Part shown: positions 55,367-63,952 of the stretch, in pieces
How positions within the stretch are numbered: position 1 is the stretch's first letter
Layout of the letters: every line of letters starts with the position of its first letter
Assembly (NCBI GenBank): GCA_001913845.2
Contig: MKGP02000082.1
Span: forward strand, 102,592 to 166,591
DNA length: 64,000 nt
Direction of reading: 5' to 3'
DNA from: Limnothrix sp. CACIAM 69d
Lineage (GTDB): Bacteria; Cyanobacteriota; Cyanobacteriia; CACIAM-69d
Translations under genes and position numbers: made by a program
The notes under the pieces: generated by a model
What the model was told of the DNA's origin: nothing
The model's database searches: none
Seen by the model: the letters and a program-made list of their open reading frames with translations, nothing else

Positions 55367-55696
55367 ATGTTGGACTGTTGCGATCGAAGGACAGTGGTTC
55401 GCCCCCAACGACTCATGCACCGATCGGAAGGGGAATCGGCAAGATTGGTCATGGGCGAAAGTCGATCCGCTGCGATTCTGGATCGATCGCAACCCCTGAT
55501 CAAAGGAATGGTGATTTTGGCTTGGAGTTTGTTAGCGGTGGTGGAACCCTGGTCTTGGCTGGGTCGGGGCCAGCGCTTTGCCCTGGCTGGTTCTCCCGAG
55601 CAAAGTTGGTTAGTGCGAGCGGCCGCCCAACAGCCAGCGCCTACCCCTCCAGACTCCGGCGGCCCCAGCCGCAGCCAGGGATCGGGCACACGCTAA
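55367..55696 (+). CDS. Small exported protein with DUF928-like tail motif
   Basis: The 109-aa protein starts MLDCCDRRTVVRPQRLMHR after a strong GGGAGG site. A hydrophobic helix (MVILAWSLLAVVEPWSWLG, about 48-66) lies after a long basic region, so it is an uncleaved anchor or a late signal peptide. The end, PTPPDSGGPSRSQGSGTR, resembles the start of the mature part of DUF928 proteins of cyanobacteria, where P-rich sequence leads to a GGGTR motif. It could be a DUF928 gene cut short just after that motif, or a genuine short peptide. No downstream remnant of the domain was recognised. Confidence 0.5.
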   Translation: MLDCCDRRTVVRPQRLMHRSEGESARLVMGESRSAAILDRSQPLIKGMVILAWSLLAVVEPWSWLGRGQRFALAGSPEQSWLVRAAAQQPAPTPPDSGGPSRSQGSGTR

Positions 55697-55930
55697 GGAT
55701 TTAGACAATTTCCGCCAGGCTTCGCTGATCAATCTTCGTCTTCAGACTGCTGCCAAGCTCGACATAGCTGTTAATATTGGAAATTGCCTTTTGTCTGGCA
55801 ATGTCTAAAAGTTTGTTGAGTGGGGCGCGATCGGTGCGCGTGACATCGCTCCTACACCGTAATTGCGCAGTGCCCGAGTGCTTACCCAGCGACCCGCCCA
55901 TCAACAGCCCAACACACGATATCCTCAACC

Positions 55931-56389
55931 ATGGCTAAGCGAGTTCAAGTAGTTCTGAGCAAAGACGTTAGCAAGCTGGGTAAGACCGGCGATTTGGTAG
56001 AAGTGGCTCCCGGTTATGCCCGCAACTACCTGCTGCCTCAGGGGGCAGCCGTTAACGTAACCCCTGGAATTCTGAAGCAAGTGGAGCGCCGCCGCGAGGC
56101 CGAGCGCCAACGCAAGATTGAAGAAAAACAACGCGCAGAAGCCAACAAGACGGCTCTGTCTACCGTGGGCACGCTGCGGATTGCCAAGTCGGTGGGCGAA
56201 GGCGATGCGATCTTTGGTACCGTAACCACCCGCGAAGTGGCTGACAAGGTGAAGGAATACGCTGGGATCGATCTGGATCACCGCGATATGACCCTGCCCG
56301 AAATCAACAAGCTGGGCAAGTACACGGTGTCGCTGAAGTTGCACCCGGAAGTGGTGGCAACGGCCACGATCGAAGTGATTGCCGAGTAG
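55931..56389 (+). CDS. rplI: 50S ribosomal protein L9
   Basis: The 152-aa protein matches bacterial L9 over its whole length: [20 protein letters not shown] at the start, the [13 protein letters not shown] signature (about 28-40), the long connecting helix ([20 protein letters not shown]) and the C-terminal RNA-binding domain. It binds 23S rRNA at the base of the L1 stalk. In many bacteria, as here, it lies next to dnaB on the same strand; 279 nt separate them. Confidence 0.98.
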   Translation: MAKRVQVVLSKDVSKLGKTGDLVEVAPGYARNYLLPQGAAVNVTPGILKQVERRREAERQRKIEEKQRAEANKTALSTVGTLRIAKSVGEGDAIFGTVTTREVADKVKEYAGIDLDHRDMTLPEINKLGKYTVSLKLHPEVVATATIEVIAE

Positions 56390-56668
56390 GATTGCCGCCG
56401 GGATGTCTGGGCACATCAGCTAGGCGATCGCTCATGGTCGATCGCTGGTGGCCCGCTCTCCATCATGCCTGTCCTGAATATCCTATCCATCGCTCAGATC
56501 CCAAGCTGGATCCAGAGCAACTCACGCCCATGGGGGTCTGGCTAGTTCCAGCCCCCATTTCTGTGGCATAGTGCCGATCAGAATGCGCATGGCCCTGAAT
56601 TCCCTATTAGATTCCCTATTTTCTTTATTTTTTCGATCGCAAACCCATCGATCAAACTTGTTTGCAAT

Positions 56669-58723
56669 ATGAGTGAGTCGCTTGATTTTTCGACCGTGAG
56701 CGATCGACTGCCGCCGCAAAATATTGACGCGGAAGAGTCGATCCTCGGCGGCATTTTGCTGGATCCGGAAGCGATGAACCGCGTTGCTGAAATTCTGACA
56801 CCGGAGGCGTTTTATTTAAGTGCCCACCGCACCATTTTTGAAGCCATGCGGGAACTACATGCTCGGGGCAATCCGACGGATTTGCTATCGGTGACCACTT
56901 GGCTGAAGGATCGAGATCTCCTAGAAAAAGTGGGCGGCTCGCAAAAAATATCGCAACTGCTCGATCGCACCGTTAGCGCAGTCAATATTGATCGTTATGC
57001 CCTTTTGATTGCTGATAAATATGTGCGACGACAACTCATTTCCGTTGGCGGTGATATTGCGCAGTTGGCATTTGACAATAGGGAAGAGTTGGCAAAATTG
57101 CTCGATCGCGCAGAACAGCGCCTGTTTAATATCACCCAATCCAAAGCCAAAAATGATTTAACTTCTGCGGAGGTGATTCTCTCGGAAGCATTCTTTGAGC
57201 TGGAAAGTCGGGCCCTAGAATCTCAGATGCCGGGACTGAGCAGCGGCTTCTATGATCTAGATGCGATGACTCAGGGATTTCAGCGATCGGATTTGATCAT
57301 TGTGGCGGGTCGGCCCTCGATGGGCAAAACCAGTTTTGTGATGAATGCGGCTCGCAATGTGGCGGCAATTCATAACCTCCCGATCGCCATTTTTAGTCTG
57401 GAAATGTCGAAGGAGCAACTGATGTATCGGATGCTCTCCAGCGAAGCGCAAATTGAAAGCAATCGCCTGCGATCGGGACGGATTAGCGAAAATGAATGGG
57501 GGCGAATTGGGTCAGCCATTCAAGGTCTTTCTAACCTGAAGCTTTATATTGACGACACAGCGGATATTTCAATTACAGAAATGCGATCAAAAGCCCGTCG
57601 CCTGCAAGCGGAACGCGGCGGCGCATTGGGGCTGATTGTGATTGATTACCTGCAATTGATGGAAGGCGGCGGAGATAACCGAGTACAAGAGTTGTCAAAA
57701 ATTACCCGATCGCTAAAAGCCTTAGCTCGGGAATTAAACGTGCCAATCTTGGCCCTATCTCAGCTCAGTCGTAGCGTAGAATCACGAACAAATAAGCGAC
57801 CAATGATGTCAGATTTACGCGAGTCAGGTTGCTTAACCGGCGATACTTTGGTGCTCATGGCTGATAGCGGCCAGCGAGTACCCATTCGTCAACTCGTTGG
57901 ACGAAAAAACTTCTCTGTACTGGCTTTAAATCCAATCACCTGGAAACTGGAGTCTAAGCGAGTTAGCCATGCTTTTTCAACAGGAATTAAACCAGTCTTC
58001 CGTTTAACCACTCGTCTGGGTCGTCAAATTCGTGCAACCGCTAACCATCAATTTCTAACTTTGGATGGCTGGCTGCGACTCGATTGCTTGCAACAGCGCA
58101 TGAGAATTGCTCTGCCGCGTCAGCTTGCCCCGAATCAAGCTACGACTATCACACAGCCAGAAGTTGCTCTGATGGGTCATCTCATTGGTGATGGTTGTAC
58201 TCTTCCGCGCCACGCAATTCAGTACACAACAGTGGATTTAGATTTGGCAACCGCTGTTCAAGAACTTGCGGTTCAAGTGTTTGGCGACGATATCCAAGCA
58301 CGCATTAAACCTGAGCGAAACTGGCAACATAATCTCAGTCGTGAACGTTTGAATAGAATTGCAGAAGTTCTAGATTCGAGCAGCTTAAAAAGCCTGGCCA
58401 ATAGCGATGTTTATTGGGATGAAGTGGTTTCGATCGAGCCAGATGGAGAAGAAGAGGTTTTTGATTTAACAGTCCCAGAGCATCACAATTTCGTGGCAAA
58501 TAACATCATTGTTCATAACAGTATTGAGCAAGATGCGGATTTAATATTAATGCTTTATAGAGAAGAATATTATAACCCAGATACTCCCGATCGGGGAATT
58601 GCAGAAGTATTGCTGACCAAGCACCGTAACGGCCCAACGGGCACGGTTCGCCTATTGTTTGATTCACAGTTTACGCAGTTTAAAAATATGGCTGGCGGCG
58701 GTGGTGGTCGCTTTCAGCCCTAG
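56669..58723 (+). CDS. dnaB: Replicative DNA helicase DnaB with in-frame intein
   Basis: The 684-aa precursor contains a 230-aa intein (residues 388-617); the spliced protein is 454 aa, the usual DnaB size. The N-terminal domain starts RLPPQNIDAEESILGGILLD. The RecA-like domain has Walker A GRPSMGKTSF (about 213-222), the VIDYLQLM Walker B, and the arginine-finger and DNA-loop region after it. The intein interrupts DLRESG / SIEQDADLIL, the same site as in Synechocystis DnaB. Splicing is needed for function because the break is in the ATPase core. The hexamer unwinds DNA at replication forks. It follows rplI. Confidence 0.97.
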   Translation: MSESLDFSTVSDRLPPQNIDAEESILGGILLDPEAMNRVAEILTPEAFYLSAHRTIFEAMRELHARGNPTDLLSVTTWLKDRDLLEKVGGSQKISQLLDRTVSAVNIDRYALLIADKYVRRQLISVGGDIAQLAFDNREELAKLLDRAEQRLFNITQSKAKNDLTSAEVILSEAFFELESRALESQMPGLSSGFYDLDAMTQGFQRSDLIIVAGRPSMGKTSFVMNAARNVAAIHNLPIAIFSLEMSKEQLMYRMLSSEAQIESNRLRSGRISENEWGRIGSAIQGLSNLKLYIDDTADISITEMRSKARRLQAERGGALGLIVIDYLQLMEGGGDNRVQELSKITRSLKALARELNVPILALSQLSRSVESRTNKRPMMSDLRESGCLTGDTLVLMADSGQRVPIRQLVGRKNFSVLALNPITWKLESKRVSHAFSTGIKPVFRLTTRLGRQIRATANHQFLTLDGWLRLDCLQQRMRIALPRQLAPNQATTITQPEVALMGHLIGDGCTLPRHAIQYTTVDLDLATAVQELAVQVFGDDIQARIKPERNWQHNLSRERLNRIAEVLDSSSLKSLANSDVYWDEVVSIEPDGEEEVFDLTVPEHHNFVANNIIVHNSIEQDADLILMLYREEYYNPDTPDRGIAEVLLTKHRNGPTGTVRLLFDSQFTQFKNMAGGGGGRFQP
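57830..58519 (+). other. DnaB intein with a decayed homing endonuclease
   Basis: The element starts with Cys (CLTGDTLVLMADSGQR), has the block B motif ATANHQFLTLDGW, and ends VPEHHNFVANNIIVHN followed by Ser, so all splicing residues (Cys1, block-B His, penultimate His, terminal Asn, Ser+1) are present. At 230 aa it is shorter than full inteins with LAGLIDADG endonucleases and longer than the roughly 150-aa minimal form. The middle keeps one LAGLIDADG-like helix (VALMGHLIGDGC) and has lost the second, so the endonuclease is probably dead while splicing is intact. Confidence 0.95.
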
Positions 58724-58844
58724 GCGAAAACTGGCTGGAATCTTAGCGAGTATCTTGAAAGTCTGGGTTTAGATTTTGGCTTTGATATTGGCTTGAGTAT
58801 CAGCTTGAATAGCGATCGGGCGGTTGAGGAGCAATGGCAATTCA

Positions 58845-59183
58845 ATGACGGTTTATGCCCAAATTTATGCGGTGGTTCAGCAAATTCCCCCGGGCAAGGT
58901 GGCAACCTATGGGCAAGTGGCCGAGCTGGCCAACTTGGCGGGTAAGGCGCGGCTCGTGGGCTATGCCCTGGCACGGGTGGCGGGAGACGATCGAGACATT
59001 CCTTGGCAACGGGTTGTGAATGCGCGGGGGGAAATTTCCTATTCGCCATTTCGGCAGGGCAATGATTATTTGCAGCGGGCGTTGCTGGAACGGGAGGGGG
59101 TGCAGTTCGATGCGGCCGATCGGGTCAATTTGCGGGTCTATCGGTGGCGGCCGGGGGAGCCTGATGGGCACACTAGCCTTTAG
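58845..59183 (+). CDS. Alkyltransferase-like (ATL) DNA-damage recognition protein
   Basis: The 112-aa protein is the C-terminal domain of the MGMT family. It contains VVQQIPPGKVATYGQVAELA (about 8-27) and LVGYALARV, but the active-site PCHR of true alkyltransferases reads PWQR (in DIPWQRVVN, about 58-66). Such Cys-to-Trp proteins bind O6-alkylguanine, flip it out and hand the site to nucleotide excision repair. Start ATG at 58845 has GAGGAG upstream at 13 nt. It lies between dnaB and the TPR/M48-like gene on the same strand. Confidence 0.92.
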   Translation: MTVYAQIYAVVQQIPPGKVATYGQVAELANLAGKARLVGYALARVAGDDRDIPWQRVVNARGEISYSPFRQGNDYLQRALLEREGVQFDAADRVNLRVYRWRPGEPDGHTSL

Positions 59184-59259
59184 ATTTGGATTCGGAATTT
59201 GAACGGTTGAGCAACCGTTGAATTCTGCGTCTTGGGTTGGCTAGTTTTGGGTTGAAACT

Positions 59260-61806
59260 ATGGCGGAGTTGGGGGCAGAGGGGGCACGATCGCAGCTCCA
59301 AGCGGGCTTGGCGGCCCTGAAGCAGGGTCAACCGGCGGCGGCGATCGCCCCATTGGAAATGGCCAGCGCCACCTTGGCGGGGGCGGAGCAGGCGCGGGCC
59401 CAGGCGGCCCTGGTGGGGGCTTATCGAGCTGTGGGGCAATGGGCTAAGGCGATCGCCCTTTGTGAATCGTTGCTGAACCATCCCAGTGCTCAGGTGCGCC
59501 AGTGGGCTACCCAAGCGCGATCGCAACTGAAGCCGCCGCCGCCCACCCCAAAACCCAAAGTGGCCGAGGATCCGGGTTTTGTGCCTCTGGAAGCAGGAAA
59601 TGTGGGTTTTGTGCCCCTGACGGATGCTCAGGCGATCGGGAAGCGAACCCAGGTGGTGCGGGTGGCATTGAATCCGAATCCAGGATCGCTCGCTTTAGGA
59701 TCGCCTTCGCCGGGGTCGGCAACCCCTGACCCAGGGCCGAATCCGCCGATCGCCTCTGCAACTCCTGCAACCCCTGCACCAACCTCCCCATCAGATCTTC
59801 CCCAAAACTCTGCGGCGGGTTCCCCGTCCTTGTCCCCCAACCCCGATCGCCCGCCGGCCGTGATGGCGGTGGTGACAACGGTGGAGACGACTGCCCCGGA
59901 AGCACAACCTTCGGCGGCGACAGATGCCCAAACCCCCGAACCCTACAGCGTGCAATGGCGCAACGGGGGCCGAGCCGATCGCCGCACGGTCTTGGCTCCG
60001 AGACCTTGGGGGCCGCGGTTGGTGAGCCAGGCGATCGCGATCGTCCTGTTGGCTTGGGTGGTGCAACAGTTTGTCCTGCTGGGAACCGCCACCTATAACA
60101 AACTGCTGGATTGGCTGTCGGTTTTGTTGCCTTGGTTGCCCATTTGGGGAGAGGCCACGCCCTACATCACCGATGATCCCTCGGTTTCGGCTTGGATTGC
60201 CTTGGGGCTGCTATTTTTGGGGTCGCCCTGGCTGTTGGATGAGGTGATGCACCGCTGGGGCGGCCAAACGCGCAAGTTCTCAGAGCTTTCTGCCCAGCGG
60301 CCGGAGACGGCGCGTCTGTTGCAACGATTGGTGCGATCGCGCAATCGCCCGGTTCCTTTTCTCCGGTTCCTAAACACGGACTTACCGGTGGTGGTGGTCT
60401 ATGGTTGGTTGCCGGCCCAGGCTCGCCTAGCTATCAGTCAAGGGGCGATCGATAGTCTGAGTGATGGGGAACTGGCAACGTTGGTGGCCGCCCAATATAG
60501 CCAGATTGATTGCGGCGACAGCGCGATCGCCAGTTGGGCCACGGTGGTGTTGCTGCTGCCCTATGGTTTGCATCAATGGGCGGCGCAATTGGCGGAAACC
60601 TGGCAGCTTTGGCCCGCCAAGCTCGGGGCGGTGGGTTTGTCGGCCCTGGCCTATGGGCTGTATCGGGTGGAGCGTTGGGCCCTGTTTGGCTGGAGTCGAT
60701 CGCGCCAGGCCGAAGCCGATCGGCTCGGGGCCGCCGAAACGGGGGATCCCAATGCCCTGGCGCGGGCCCTGGTTAAGTGCGGTGCGGCAGTGGCGGAACA
60801 GGCGATCGCGAACCGGGCCCTATCCCCTTGGTTGGTGGCGATCGAGCTGTTGTTGCCCTTCAGCCCCGCCTGCGCCGCCATTGAAGGCAGCTTCCACCCG
60901 ATCGCCCCTCCCGAACCCCTGTGGGTCTGGGGCCGACGCAATCCCTATCGCAATTGGCTCCAGCTCAATCACACCCATCCGCTCACGGGCCAGCGAATGG
61001 CCACCCTGGCGGAATTGGCCGTGCGCTGGCGATTGGAACCGGAATTTGAAGCCAGCGATCGAGCGGCCCAAGACCAACAACAACGCTACCTGCCGCCCTT
61101 GCCCCGGGCCCGTCCCCTGCGACCCACCACCCCCCAAACCCTGTGGCTCCAGTCCGGGCCTTGGGTGGGCATGGTGGCCGGCGTGGGGGTGGCCCTGCTG
61201 CTGTGGGTGATTGGGGGATTGGGGCGGCTGTTGAACCACCCGATCGGCTGGATGTGGGCCGATCGCTCCCTGCTGTGGGGCCTGGCCTGGATGGGCTGCG
61301 GACTGGGGATTTTCCTGCGGCTAAATGCCTTCTTTCCAGAAATTCGCGGCCGCTTACCCCTGATCTTTAACAATGCGGATGGGCCGCCCTTGGCCAGCGC
61401 CTTGGCCGAACCCAACGCCCTCCCGATCGATGCGGTGATGGTGAAAGTATCCGGACGACTCCTGGGGCGATCGGGCTGGGCCAATGGACTATGGCAAGAT
61501 TTGTGGTTACAAACCCCCAGCGGCCTCTTGCCCTTGCACCTGGCCAGCCGTTGGGGTTGGCTGGGAACCTTGATCCGCCAAAGTCGCCAAGAACTCCCGA
61601 TCGGCAGCCCCGTGATGGTCACCGGCTGGCTGCGGCGGGGCGGCATTCCTTGGATTGACGTGGAAAGTCTGAACCTTGTGCAGGGTCGGCTCACCAGCAC
61701 CACCAGCCTGGTTTCCCCCGATGCCCATCCCTTGCGATCGGTGCTCTTGGGGGCGATCGCCGTTGCCATCGGTTTCAGTATCCTGATGCGCTATCGCTGG
61801 TTTTAG
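59260..61806 (+). CDS. TPR protein fused to a degenerate M48-type peptidase domain
   Basis: The 848-aa protein has an N-terminal helical repeat region (8-88; QLQAGLAALKQGQPAAAIAP), a Pro-rich linker (90-230), two transmembrane helices (about 255-275 and 305-325), an M48-like domain (330-600), two more helices (about 635-660 and 670-690) and a C-terminal beta domain (725-810). M48 peptidases read LSDxELxAVLAHELGHI; here the segment is LSDGELATLVAAQYSQI, so the HExxH zinc site is gone. The later RQAEADRLGAAETGDPNALA and HPLTGQRMATL segments keep the family pattern. It is likely a membrane pseudo-peptidase with a binding or regulatory role. Confidence 0.75.
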   Translation: MAELGAEGARSQLQAGLAALKQGQPAAAIAPLEMASATLAGAEQARAQAALVGAYRAVGQWAKAIALCESLLNHPSAQVRQWATQARSQLKPPPPTPKPKVAEDPGFVPLEAGNVGFVPLTDAQAIGKRTQVVRVALNPNPGSLALGSPSPGSATPDPGPNPPIASATPATPAPTSPSDLPQNSAAGSPSLSPNPDRPPAVMAVVTTVETTAPEAQPSAATDAQTPEPYSVQWRNGGRADRRTVLAPRPWGPRLVSQAIAIVLLAWVVQQFVLLGTATYNKLLDWLSVLLPWLPIWGEATPYITDDPSVSAWIALGLLFLGSPWLLDEVMHRWGGQTRKFSELSAQRPETARLLQRLVRSRNRPVPFLRFLNTDLPVVVVYGWLPAQARLAISQGAIDSLSDGELATLVAAQYSQIDCGDSAIASWATVVLLLPYGLHQWAAQLAETWQLWPAKLGAVGLSALAYGLYRVERWALFGWSRSRQAEADRLGAAETGDPNALARALVKCGAAVAEQAIANRALSPWLVAIELLLPFSPACAAIEGSFHPIAPPEPLWVWGRRNPYRNWLQLNHTHPLTGQRMATLAELAVRWRLEPEFEASDRAAQDQQQRYLPPLPRARPLRPTTPQTLWLQSGPWVGMVAGVGVALLLWVIGGLGRLLNHPIGWMWADRSLLWGLAWMGCGLGIFLRLNAFFPEIRGRLPLIFNNADGPPLASALAEPNALPIDAVMVKVSGRLLGRSGWANGLWQDLWLQTPSGLLPLHLASRWGWLGTLIRQSRQELPIGSPVMVTGWLRRGGIPWIDVESLNLVQGRLTSTTSLVSPDAHPLRSVLLGAIAVAIGFSILMRYRWF

Positions 61807-62048
61807 GGGCGGGCTTTGGTGACGTGGCCACCCTGACCAAGCCCCTTAAAATCAAAACACCGGTAACTCGATCGGGTATCTGGACTTTTGGATCGACATG
61901 GGTTATTCTCAGAGGCGATTTAATCTCCGGTAAATCGACTGACTTACTGGAAATTCAATCCGGGGCGTACAATCACCCCACCCCCGATTTTTTTACCCCA
62001 CCCTGCGACCCACGCTTAAACAGGGTTAATTGCAAGGAGTTTTGCATC
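61807..62048. promoter_or_regulatory. Leader region of the sulfate-binding protein gene
   Basis: About 240 nt upstream of sbpA. It contains GGTTATTCTC and several short inverted words (ATCTCCGGTAAAT) and a clear AAGGAG ribosome site at 62035. A sulfur-responsive operator is expected here but I cannot point to one. Confidence 0.4.
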
Positions 62049-63167
62049 GTGACTGTGCCTTTTCGCTTAAATCGCCCCAGCCGCCGCCGCCTGCTTGCCT
62101 GCTTGGGCATGGGTTTGCTCGCGAGTGGGATGATTTCCGCCTGCACTGGCTCCAACAATCCCAACGCCAACGGCTCCCCGGCTGCCGGTAGCTCGCCCGC
62201 GACGGGCACACCAGCGGCCAATGCATCGGCTGCTAACAACGAACCGATCGAAATTACCTTAGTGTCCTATGCCGTGACCCGATCGGCCTATGAAAAAATC
62301 ATTCCGCTCTTTGTCGAAAAGTGGCAAAAAGAACGGGGTCAAACGGTCAAAATTAACCAAAGCTATGGCGGTTCCGGCTCCCAAACCCGTGCCGTGATCG
62401 ACGGTTTGGAAGCGGATGTGGTGGCCCTGGCGTTGGGGCAGGATGTGGAAAAAATTGAAAAGGCCAAATTAATTGAACCCGGTTGGCAGCAGGAAGCACC
62501 GAATGAAGCGATCGTGCACAAGTCCGTTGCGGCCCTGGTGACCCGGCCGGGCAACCCCAAGGGCGTGAAGGATTGGCCCGATTTGGCCAAACCGGGCTTG
62601 AAGGTGATTACCGCCAACCCCAAAACTTCGGGCGGGGCCCGTTGGAACTTCCTGGTGCTGTGGGGCGCGGTGACCCAAACGGGCGGCACGCCGGAGAAGG
62701 CGGAATCCTTCGTGAAGTCGGTTTATGCCAATGTGCCGATTTTGCCTCGGGATGCGCGAGAAGCCACGGACGTGTTCTTGAAGCAAAACCAAGGCGATGT
62801 GCTGATTAACTACGAAAACGAACTGCTGCTGGCCCAAGCTAAGGGCCAAAAGGTCGATTACGTGGTTCCGGCGACGAATATTTCGATCGATAGCCCCGTG
62901 GCCGTGGTGGATCAGGTGGTGGACAAACGGGGCACTCGGGAGGTGGCAGAAGCCTTCGTGAAGTTCCTTTACACCCCCGAAGCCCAAAAAGCCTTTGCGG
63001 AAGCAGGGTTCCGCCCGATTGACCCGGCCATTGAAGCGCAGTTTAGCGATCGCTTTGGCAAGGTCACCAAACTCTTCACGGTCAAGGAACTGGGCGGTTG
63101 GGATGCCATCCAAAAGCAGTTCTTTGCCGATGGAGCCATTTTCGACAAGATCCAAACCAAGAAATAG
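62049..63167 (+). CDS. sbpA: Sulfate ABC transporter substrate-binding lipoprotein
   Basis: The 372-aa protein starts at GTG 62049, 8 nt after AAGGAG; the open frame reaches further up but without a start signal. A signal peptide (RRRLLACLGMGLLASGM) ends in the lipobox ISAC, so the protein should be lipid-anchored and periplasmic. The sulfate-binding family is recognised from SYAVTRSAYEKIIPLF, INQSYGGSGSQTRAVIDGLE and ADVVALALGQDVEKIE, then VKDWPDLAKPGLKVITANPK. A NIL-domain gene follows by 94 nt; in Synechocystis the same order leads into cysT, cysW and cysA, which would lie beyond the window. Confidence 0.95.
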   Translation: MTVPFRLNRPSRRRLLACLGMGLLASGMISACTGSNNPNANGSPAAGSSPATGTPAANASAANNEPIEITLVSYAVTRSAYEKIIPLFVEKWQKERGQTVKINQSYGGSGSQTRAVIDGLEADVVALALGQDVEKIEKAKLIEPGWQQEAPNEAIVHKSVAALVTRPGNPKGVKDWPDLAKPGLKVITANPKTSGGARWNFLVLWGAVTQTGGTPEKAESFVKSVYANVPILPRDAREATDVFLKQNQGDVLINYENELLLAQAKGQKVDYVVPATNISIDSPVAVVDQVVDKRGTREVAEAFVKFLYTPEAQKAFAEAGFRPIDPAIEAQFSDRFGKVTKLFTVKELGGWDAIQKQFFADGAIFDKIQTKK

Positions 63168-63261
63168 GTTCTGGGGGGCGATCGCCCACGGCCCTCAACG
63201 GCTCCAGCGCGATCGCCCCGCCCCATTCCCACAATCCCGATTTTGGACGGGAGGCAAGCCG

Positions 63262-63579
63262 ATGACTGACCCCATCCACACCGATTCTCCGGTCACGAAT
63301 TCCCCGATCGACTCAGAACCGGGGCATCGATCGCAAGTCCGGGTGCGCATCCGTGTGCCCAGCAACTATCGACCCGATCCGGTGATTTCCACCATCATTT
63401 CTCGGTTTGGACTGACCGTGAATGTGCTGGCGGCCCTGCTAGGATCTGACCAAGAGAGCGATGGTTGGTTTGACCTAGAACTCAGCGGTTCCAACGCCCA
63501 AATTCAAAGTGCCTTGCTATATTTCAACGATTTGGATCTGGAAGTGTGGCGTGATGATGGGGATCCGGACGGAATCTGA
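63262..63579 (+). CDS. NIL-domain protein of the sulfate transporter operon
   Basis: The 105-aa protein starts MTDPIHTDSPVTNSP after GGGAGG. Residues 28-103 match the NIL domain, a small ferredoxin-like ligand or regulatory fold also found at the end of methionine importer ATPases: VRVRIRVPSNYRPDPVISTI, FGLTVNVLAALLG, and ALLYFNDLDLEV. The first 25 residues are disordered. Its place after sbpA suggests a sulfur-compound sensor or regulator of the transporter. From memory, Synechocystis has a small gene at the same spot in its sulfate operon. Confidence 0.88.
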   Translation: MTDPIHTDSPVTNSPIDSEPGHRSQVRVRIRVPSNYRPDPVISTIISRFGLTVNVLAALLGSDQESDGWFDLELSGSNAQIQSALLYFNDLDLEVWRDDGDPDGI

Positions 63580-63639
63580 GTTCTGAGCTGAACCCTGCCA
63601 CTTTCCTCTGCTGACGTTTTGAACCCGCTCGATCGCCCT

Positions 63640-63715
63640 TTCATCATTCTGTTCGAGGAGATCCAAACCAAGTAATCGGTTCTTGAGGGGCGATCAACAA
63701 GCCCCAGCGGCTAGC
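63640..63715 (+). pseudogene. Diverged duplicate of the 3' end of sbpA
   Basis: GAGATCCAAACCAAGTAATC followed by GGTTCTTGAGGGGCGATC matches AAGATCCAAACCAAGAAATA and GGTTCTGGGGGGCGATC at the sbpA stop codon (63145-63185). The match starts near 63640 and continues as CCCAGCGGCT against CTCAACGGCT. It encodes the sbpA C-terminal residues (EIQTK, then stop), so it is a remnant of a second copy or of a tandem duplication. Confidence 0.6.
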
Positions 63716-63861
63716 CCACTGGATCAAAATTTTGTGCTAATCAGACGATCGCCCATCCCAAGAATGGGTTGAATAGGGCGCTCTAGCCTGGGCTAACGCG
63801 GTCTGGTGATTGCGGTTCAGGGGGCAACAGCCAGTTCACAGCAGGCGATCGCCAGTCTCAA

Positions 63862-63935
63862 TAGACCTCTTGCATCAATCAAGAACCTCATCCCAAATCC
63901 CGCTCCCAGATCCCTGATTGACTGAAAAAACACTC
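63862..63935. mobile_element. Truncated family B element
   Basis: It starts TAGACCTCTTGC like the element at 12946 and follows it for about 50 bp (ATCAATCAAGAACCTCATCCC), then diverges. No right inverted end is present before the next repeat. Confidence 0.65.
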
Positions 63936-63952
63936 AAACCCTGGGTTGTTCC

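Noticed and set aside
55701..55928. 75-aa minus-strand open frame ahead of rplI
   Set aside because: The last 40 residues look protein-like, but the start would overlap the rplI ribosome site and no family is recognised; at most a gene fragment.
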